DNA from: Chloroflexota bacterium
GTDB taxonomy: Bacteria; Chloroflexota; Anaerolineae; Anaerolineales; Villigracilaceae
DNA length: 10,000 nucleotides
Reading direction: 5' to 3'
NCBI GenBank assembly: GCA_020217065.1
Contig: JAIWOB010000104.1
Coordinates: 1 to 10,000 of the forward strand
Part shown: positions 5,911 through 10,000 of the stretch, piece after piece
How the letters are laid out: every line of letters begins with the position of its first letter
How positions within the stretch are numbered: position 1 is the first letter of the stretch
Notes under the pieces: model-generated
Told to the model about the DNA's origin: nothing
Seen by the model: the letters and a program-made list of their open reading frames with translations, nothing else
The model's database searches: none
Made by a program: the position numbers and the translations under genes

Positions 5911-7513
5911 TGTCCCAAGTGAATGGCTCGCAAACGAGGAAGTCAAACGTTTTCTTGAATCGCGCCATGCCTTCTTCGCTCAAGACCTTTTCCAGCGGGT
6001 ATTCGGCGAGGTCGTCCCAGAAGTTCATCAAGCGCCAGGGGAAGGGGCGCGGATATTCAAAGAAGAATCGGTAGGCGTAATTCCAGGCGAATTCGATTTG
6101 CTTTTCGTTCAACTGATGGGCAGGGATGTCCGCCAGAACTTTTTCGAGGACGGCGTAATATTCGTCCCATGAATTTGGGTCAATGGTGATTCCGCGCCCG
6201 CGATAGTGAGTCCGCCCGCAGGAGATGACGGGACGCCCGTTCATCGCGGTTTCGAGTCCGACGGTGGTGGTGTACGCCAAGCCGACGTCGGCGATTTCAA
6301 TCAAATCATAGGTGTTGATTTTGTCCAGCGCGCCGATGACGTGAATATGCCTCGGCAGTTCGGGCAGCGCCTCTTTGACCACTGTCCCCATGGACTTGGC
6401 TTGCGGCACAAGTTTTTCGCCGGGGTGTACGCGGATGACGAGCTGAACATCCGTCCGTTTGGCAAAATATTGAACGGTCTTCGTAATCCATTCGGTCATC
6501 GAAGCGGCAAAGATGTCGCGTCCGAGGGTCAGGCTGTCGCCCAAAACATTCGCGGCGAGCATGACAACGGGGCGGCTGTCCAAGCCGAGCATGTTACGGG
6601 TGGTCTCCGCCCCTTGCGACGAGACGTATTGCCACAGGCGTTTCGACTTGCCCCAAACGCGGGCGCCGCGCCGCGCGTTTTCGAGGTCAGCCACCCGCTC
6701 AAACATTTCTTCTGTGACGGGAAGATGACAGCGCGCCTTGACGAGGTAATCGGTGTCTTGCTGCATGATGGACGAATTTTGCGCCAGCCAGATTTGTTCG
6801 CGCTGGTCGTTGAATTCGTAAGTCACGGCGTCTATGCCCAAATATCGCGCGGCGCGGAAGACAATGCCCATTTCGAGAATCAAGCCGTTGGGAATCAAAA
6901 CCACATCGGGCTTGTTTTTTGTCATCCACTCCAACGCGGCTTGGGCGGCGAATGTGTTGCGCTGCACGCGCAGTTCATATAACGCGCGCTCAGACGGGTC
7001 GTTCATATCCACTTCTTCGCGCATCAAAGTATATTGGGCGTCCCAAAGGGAAACTTCTTTGATGTCGGTTTGAATTTTTTGCGGGAGGTCGAAGGTCGAA
7101 GGTCGAAGGTCGAGCATCGAGACGTGCTTGACCAACGGGGAAAGCGGAGCCAGAGCGTCCCTTGTATGAAGAACGCGCCGCCGCTGGGTGAGTTTATCTT
7201 TCCGCTTGTGCCATTCGGAGTAAGGCAAAGTCAGCAGCGTAACGTCGTGTCCCATGCCCGCAAGGACGAGTCCCAAATAAGCGGATTGCTCCACCCAATA
7301 ATGCAAAGTCGCAAAGAATAAAACCTTTTTGCCGCGCGGCGCATTTTTAGCGAAAGGCTTGACCGCCTCCACAGCCGCCGGCAGGGACGCTTGCAGCCGC
7401 GCCAAATTGTAATGGTCGCGGCGCGGACGATTCTTCGAGCGCAGCGTCCAGTCAAGGTCGGCGGCGAAGGGCAGTCCGCCAAAAAGTTCTCGGAGAGCGT
7501 TTGTTTTTGCCAT
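5906..7513 (-). CDS. Capsule-synthesis-type glycosyltransferase (GT-B-like), second copy of the type
   Basis: With the ATG start at 7513 the protein has 535 residues. A TTG at 7555, preceded by an AGAAGGTG ribosome-like site 8 nt upstream, would add 14 residues; I prefer the ATG because the extra segment lies in repeat-like AT-rich DNA. Residue numbers below count from the TTG. KKVLFFATLHYWVEQSAYLGLVLAGMGHDVTLL (76-108) is the first Rossmann strand-helix unit. KPDVVLIPNG (215-224) and AARYLGIDAVTYE (235-247) follow. The C-terminal domain has LVIRVHPGEK (372-381) and AYTTTVGLETAMNGRPVI (427-444), the HP and T-x-GLE features shared with the protein at 322-1941. No membrane span or signal peptide is seen. 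It probably adds a sugar to the exported glycan on the cytoplasmic side. It follows wzt directly. Residues 149-157 are encoded by a 7-bp tandem repeat. Confidence 0.75.
   Translation of the reverse strand: MAKTNALRELFGGLPFAADLDWTLRSKNRPRRDHYNLARLQASLPAAVEAVKPFAKNAPRGKKVLFFATLHYWVEQSAYLGLVLAGMGHDVTLLTLPYSEWHKRKDKLTQRRRVLHTRDALAPLSPLVKHVSMLDLRPSTFDLPQKIQTDIKEVSLWDAQYTLMREEVDMNDPSERALYELRVQRNTFAAQAALEWMTKNKPDVVLIPNGLILEMGIVFRAARYLGIDAVTYEFNDQREQIWLAQNSSIMQQDTDYLVKARCHLPVTEEMFERVADLENARRGARVWGKSKRLWQYVSSQGAETTRNMLGLDSRPVVMLAANVLGDSLTLGRDIFAASMTEWITKTVQYFAKRTDVQLVIRVHPGEKLVPQAKSMGTVVKEALPELPRHIHVIGALDKINTYDLIEIADVGLAYTTTVGLETAMNGRPVISCGRTHYRGRGITIDPNSWDEYYAVLEKVLADIPAHQLNEKQIEFAWNYAYRFFFEYPRPFPWRLMNFWDDLAEYPLEKVLSEEGMARFKKTFDFLVCEPFTWDN
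7087..7114. repeat. Heptanucleotide tandem repeat (GGTCGAA x3 + GGTCGAG) inside a coding region
   Basis: Four consecutive 7-bp units lie within the glycosyltransferase gene, in antisense to its frame, and encode the stretch DLRPSTFDL. The stop-free translation shows the array has been absorbed into the protein. The same unit appears in the hairpin at 9834-9867. Confidence 0.85.
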
Positions 7514-7569
7514 GTAGTAATCGGTAAATGAGAATTGGCGCTTATTGATTGCCAATTACAAATCACCTT
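7514..7569 (-). repeat. AT-rich spacer with inverted repeat and decayed 7-bp periodicity
   Basis: This spacer between wzt and the glycosyltransferase ATG contains inverted arms AATTGGC (7533-7539) and GCCAATT (7551-7557) around an 11-nt loop. Neighbouring 7-bp blocks such as AATCGGT and AATTGGC look like diverged copies of one unit. It also holds the alternative TTG start at 7555. The periodicity is my reading by eye and is tentative. Confidence 0.4.
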
Positions 7570-8859
7570 CTATCCAATCTTTTCGATTTTCCACGCAAGT
7601 CTTGGGCGCACGGGACCGACGCGCGGCTCGCCCCATTGCGTGCCGGGCGCGCCGGAAATATCCACGTTGAAAGCCAGAGCGTTTTCGTCCATAAAATAGC
7701 GGCGCACGCCAAACGAACTCGCGTTCACGCCTAGGATGTAACGCCCCTCGTTGAAGAAGTCGGCGGGCAGCTCGGCGCGGCTGACGTAATGACCCGCCTC
7801 CCGCGAGTCGAATTTTTCGTAGAGCGCGGGCGTGTCGGTGTCAAACGAGGTAAAAATGTATTCGCCGCGCATCGTGCTGACGTAAAGCCCCACCCGCAGA
7901 CCTGTGACAGGCGAACTGAGTTTGTATTCAAATTCGACCATGACGGGTTCGGTGGAGCGGACGGTATCGGCCACTTTGCCGTTTTTGTCTTTGACCTTCA
8001 GACTGAGCGGCGTAAACGGCTGACTCGACGACGGGATTTCATCCGCGTCCCAAATGCGCTCGCCCGCCTGCGACTGACCCGACGAGAGGTAAAAATCAAC
8101 CGCTTCCTGCGAAGGCGCGCGCATGATGAGTTGACCCTTGTTCAAGACAATCGCTTCCTGAGTAAGACGCAGAATGGCGGACATGTTGTGGCTGACGAAC
8201 AAGACCGTGCGTCCCTGCTGGGCAACGTCGCCCATCTTGCCGAGACATTTTTTCTGGAACTCGGCGTCGCCCACCGCCAGCACTTCATCCACCACGAGGA
8301 TTTCGGGTTCGAGATGCGCGGCGACCGCAAACGCCAGCCGCAGGTACATCCCCGAAGAGTAACGCTTGACGGGCGTGTCAATAAACTGACTGACTTCGGA
8401 AAAATCCACAATTTCATCGAACTTCGCGTCAATCTCCGCGCGGCGCATTCCCAGAATCGCGCCGTTCATGTAAATGTTCTCGCGTCCCGTCAATTCGGGG
8501 TGAAACCCCGTCCCAACTTCGAGCAAAGAGCCGACCCGCCCGCGCACAGTGACCGTCCCCGTGGTTGGCTCGGTCACGCGGGAGAGAATCTTCAAAAGAG
8601 TAGATTTTCCCGCGCCGTTACGCCCGACAATGCCGAGGACTTTGCCTTCTTCCAAATCGAAGGAGACATCCTTCAACGCCCAAACGTAATTCTGATTCAT
8701 GCGGCGGTCTGACCTGCCGACGATTGCCTTCGCCAAACGGATGGGCGCGTAGACGGTGTCCACGATGACGTCGCGCAGCATGTTATAGCGGAATTTCGTC
8801 TCCGCCGCGCCGATTTTGTATCGCTTACCGAGGTTGTGTACTGAAATGGCTGTTGTCAT
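7570..8859 (-). CDS. wzt: ABC transporter ATP-binding protein for polysaccharide export, Wzt-like with C-terminal cargo domain
   Basis: This 429-residue protein has an ATPase domain with GIVGRNGAGKST (Walker A, 76-87), YSSGM (signature, 167-171; a variant of LSGGQ usual in this subfamily), ILVVDE (Walker B, 187-192) and SH (H-loop, 223-224). FHPELTGRENIYMNGAILGM (119-138) is diagnostic of the Wzt/TagH/KpsT group. Residues about 280-429 form a separate domain (VEFEYKLSSPVTGLRVGLYV and onward) resembling the Wzt C-terminal beta-sandwich that binds the finished O-antigen chain; short KpsT/TagH-type proteins of about 220-260 residues lack it. It powers glycan export with the adjacent permease. 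I chose the ATG at 8859, with GAGAAA about 9 nt upstream. An upstream start at 8907 would add 16 residues translated from the inverted repeat and is unlikely. Confidence 0.93.
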   Translation of the reverse strand: MTTAISVHNLGKRYKIGAAETKFRYNMLRDVIVDTVYAPIRLAKAIVGRSDRRMNQNYVWALKDVSFDLEEGKVLGIVGRNGAGKSTLLKILSRVTEPTTGTVTVRGRVGSLLEVGTGFHPELTGRENIYMNGAILGMRRAEIDAKFDEIVDFSEVSQFIDTPVKRYSSGMYLRLAFAVAAHLEPEILVVDEVLAVGDAEFQKKCLGKMGDVAQQGRTVLFVSHNMSAILRLTQEAIVLNKGQLIMRAPSQEAVDFYLSSGQSQAGERIWDADEIPSSSQPFTPLSLKVKDKNGKVADTVRSTEPVMVEFEYKLSSPVTGLRVGLYVSTMRGEYIFTSFDTDTPALYEKFDSREAGHYVSRAELPADFFNEGRYILGVNASSFGVRRYFMDENALAFNVDISGAPGTQWGEPRVGPVRPRLAWKIEKIG

Positions 8860-8870
8860 CTTTTTCTCAA

Positions 8871-8955
8871 TGTCATTGCGAGGAGGGCGTTCTTCCCGGC
8901 GAAGCAATCTCCCATAATTTTGAGATTGCTTCGGGCTAACGCCCTCGCAATGACA
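8871..8955. repeat. 85-bp imperfect inverted repeat (REP/MITE-like) between wzm and wzt
   Basis: The outer 12 bases TGTCATTGCGAG (8871-8882) are matched by their exact inverse at 8944-8955. Internal blocks GGCGTT and CGAAGCAATCTC on the left also recur inverted on the right, around an AT-rich centre near 8912-8920, so the transcript can fold into a long hairpin with small bulges. From memory, elements of the CATTGCGAG...GCAATGAC kind are dispersed in many copies in unrelated bacterial genomes. No transposase is present. It fills nearly all of the 98-bp spacer. Confidence 0.85.
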
Positions 8956-8957
8956 TG

Positions 8958-9812
8958 TTATATCGTATCCGCGAAGGTCTTTTCCATGCTTCTAAAATAG
9001 AAAAGCCCCGAAACGAAAATCAAAATCGAGATGCCAACCGAAACCCAAAGCGAGAGGCCGGGTCCGCCGCCCGCGCCAAGCAGCGCCCAGCGGAAACCGT
9101 TGACTACGCCCGCCATTGGGTTAAGGGAATAGACCACCTGCCACTTTTCAGAGATGACCGAAGCGGAATAAGCCACGGGCGTGGCAAACAGCCAAAACTG
9201 AGTCAAAAACGGCAGGGCTTGATTCACATCCCGATATTGAACGTTGATTGCCGAAAGCCAGAGCGCCACTCCGAGCGCGGTCACGATGGCAAGCAGGAGG
9301 AAGAGCGGCAGTGTCCAGAGCAGGCTCCAGGCGGGCGTGACCTGATAGTAAAACATTAAACCGAGGAGGATAACAAAGGCGATGGCAAAGTCCACCAGCC
9401 CGGCAAACACCGAAGACATCGGCAAAATGAGACGCGGGAAGTAAATCTTCGTCACCATGTTGTTATGCGCCACCAGCGAGCGGCTGCCTTGATTGAGCGC
9501 AGTCACGAACAACCCCCACGGCAATAAAGCCGCAAAGGAAAAGACCGGATAAGGTATTCCCTCCGTGGGAAGTTTCGCCACCTTGCCAAACAGGAAGGTG
9601 AAGATGAGCATCGTCATCACGGGTTGAATGACCGCCCAAGCCATGCCGAGCAGAGTTTGTTTGTATTTCACCTTCACGTCGCGCCAGACCATGAAGTAAA
9701 TCAACTCGCGGTACAGCCAAAGGTCGCGCAGATTTAACGCCGCAAGCCCTTTCGACGGCTTGATGTAAACGGTGTGAGGCTCGTGGACGGGTATTTTTGT
9801 AATTTGCGTCAT
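8958..9812 (-). CDS. wzm: ABC-2 type polysaccharide export permease, Wzm-like
   Basis: This 284-residue protein matches the usual size of Wzm/TagG/KpsM permeases. After a cytoplasmic N-terminus comes the amphipathic, conserved ELIYFMVWRDVKVKYKQTLLG (36-56) leading into the first span. About six spans follow (57-77, 89-107, 129-152, 163-186, 203-220, 254-273). Family landmarks include KIYFPRLILP (122-131), SAINVQYRDV (187-196) and NPMAGVVNGFRW (231-242). The protein forms the membrane channel through which a lipid-linked glycan passes, driven by the Wzt-like ATPase encoded next. The ATG at 9812 has no clear ribosome site. It lies 53 bp after the epimerase gene, and the stop is followed within a few bases by the inverted repeat. 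Confidence 0.93.
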   Translation of the reverse strand: MTQITKIPVHEPHTVYIKPSKGLAALNLRDLWLYRELIYFMVWRDVKVKYKQTLLGMAWAVIQPVMTMLIFTFLFGKVAKLPTEGIPYPVFSFAALLPWGLFVTALNQGSRSLVAHNNMVTKIYFPRLILPMSSVFAGLVDFAIAFVILLGLMFYYQVTPAWSLLWTLPLFLLLAIVTALGVALWLSAINVQYRDVNQALPFLTQFWLFATPVAYSASVISEKWQVVYSLNPMAGVVNGFRWALLGAGGGPGLSLWVSVGISILIFVSGLFYFRSMEKTFADTI

Positions 9813-9833
9813 GCTTTATTTGTCAAAAGTCGA

Positions 9834-9867
9834 AAGTTGAAGGTCCGTGATTTTCGACCTTCGACTT
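9834..9867 (-). terminator. Hairpin overlapping the epimerase stop codon
   Basis: Arms 9834-9845 and 9856-9867 pair over 12 bp with a single G-U-type mismatch and a 10-nt loop. On the minus strand the stem begins within the TAA of the epimerase/dehydratase gene, and a T-rich but interrupted stretch follows before the permease ATG. It could be a weak terminator or attenuator, or a processing hairpin. The arms are built from GTCGAAG/GTCGAAA, the same 7-bp unit as the array at 7087-7114, so it may be only an inverted pair of repeat copies. Confidence 0.4.
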
Positions 9868-10000
9868 ATTTGATTTTATCCCGATTGGCTTTGAACCACT
9901 CAATTGTCCGCTTCATGCCCTCTTCGAACGGGACCTTGGCGCTCCAGCCGAAGAGTTCCCTGGCGCGGGTCACATCGAGTCCACGGCGGGGCTGACCGTT
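9866..10000 (-). CDS. NAD-dependent epimerase/dehydratase family protein, C-terminal end (5' part outside window)
   Basis: Only the last 44 residues and the TAA stop are in the window; the gene begins beyond base 10000. The visible NGQPRRGLDVTRARELFGW, then an FEEGMKRTIEWF helix, matches the closing segment of extended short-chain dehydrogenases acting on nucleotide sugars (UDP-glucose 4-epimerase, GDP-fucose synthase or dTDP-glucose dehydratase-like), where G-x-P/Q-R-R-x-L-D precedes the last helices. The catalytic region is not visible, so the exact sugar cannot be named. It lies upstream of the export permease in the same direction, suggesting it supplies an activated sugar for the glycan. 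Confidence 0.8.
   Translation of the reverse strand, partial: NGQPRRGLDVTRARELFGWSAKVPFEEGMKRTIEWFKANRDKIK

Noticed and set aside
5859..5933. N-terminal extension of the methyltransferase from a TTG start
   Set aside because: The added residues are encoded by AT-rich repeat-like DNA overlapping the previous stop codon; the ATG at 5858 gives a normal N-terminus for the family.
6206..6982. Plus-strand open frame of 258 codons opposite the second glycosyltransferase
   Set aside because: It is antisense to a gene with the HP and T-x-GLE motifs, and has no domain or ribosome site.
7087..7114. Possible CRISPR-like or regulatory direct repeat array
   Set aside because: The units are 7 bp and abut without spacers; this is a simple tandem repeat within a gene.
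7789..8712. Plus-strand open frame of 307 codons opposite wzt
   Set aside because: The minus strand carries intact Walker A, signature and Walker B motifs; the opposite frame is Arg-rich with no domain.
8871..8955. Possible intrinsic terminator of wzm
   Set aside because: The stem is long and bulged, has no T-run after it, and its ends match a dispersed repeat type better than a terminator; wzt follows at once in the same direction.

Overview
The window is a slice of a cell-surface polysaccharide (capsule / O-antigen-like) locus from a moderately GC-rich bacterium, probably an uncultured or little-studied lineage. Protein style, GC content and 7-bp tandem repeats scattered in and between genes remind me of Chloroflexota (Anaerolineae-like) genomes. 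That placement is an inference; there is no rRNA or other phylogenetic marker here.

Layout. Two plus-strand genes occupy the left end: the 3' part of a PAPS-dependent sulfotransferase (1-344), overlapping by 23 bp a capsule-synthesis-type GT-B glycosyltransferase (322-1941). They converge, with 3 bp between stop codons, on a long minus-strand run that fills the rest. In its direction of transcription this run reads: 3' end of an NAD-dependent epimerase/dehydratase (10000-9866), Wzm-like ABC-2 permease (9812-8958), Wzt-like ATPase with a C-terminal cargo-type domain (8859-7570), a second capsule-type glycosyltransferase (7513-5906), a class I SAM methyltransferase (5858-5034), a large GT-C-like membrane protein with a soluble tail (5014-3008) and a PseB-type UDP-GlcNAc 4,6-dehydratase (2955-1945). 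Gaps of 14-98 bp suggest one operon.

How the genes fit together (inference from families). The epimerase/dehydratase and PseB would make nucleotide sugars. The two cytoplasmic GT-B-like enzymes would build the glycan. The methyltransferase and sulfotransferase would decorate it. Wzm/Wzt would export it by the ABC-transporter route, with the Wzt C-terminal domain reading a feature of the finished chain. The GT-C-like protein could add sugars on the outer face of the membrane.

Structure not explained by genes: heptanucleotide tandem repeats or their decayed remnants at five places (425-445, 5897-5910, 7087-7114, about 7514-7569, 9834-9867), two of them inside reading frames; an 85-bp imperfect inverted repeat of a REP/MITE-like kind filling the gap between wzm and wzt; and short hairpins after two stop codons. 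No stretch over 100 bp lacks a gene. I saw no tRNA, rRNA, CRISPR array, transposase or origin. This looks like a recognisable polysaccharide export locus with a few odd features rather than a wholly new system.
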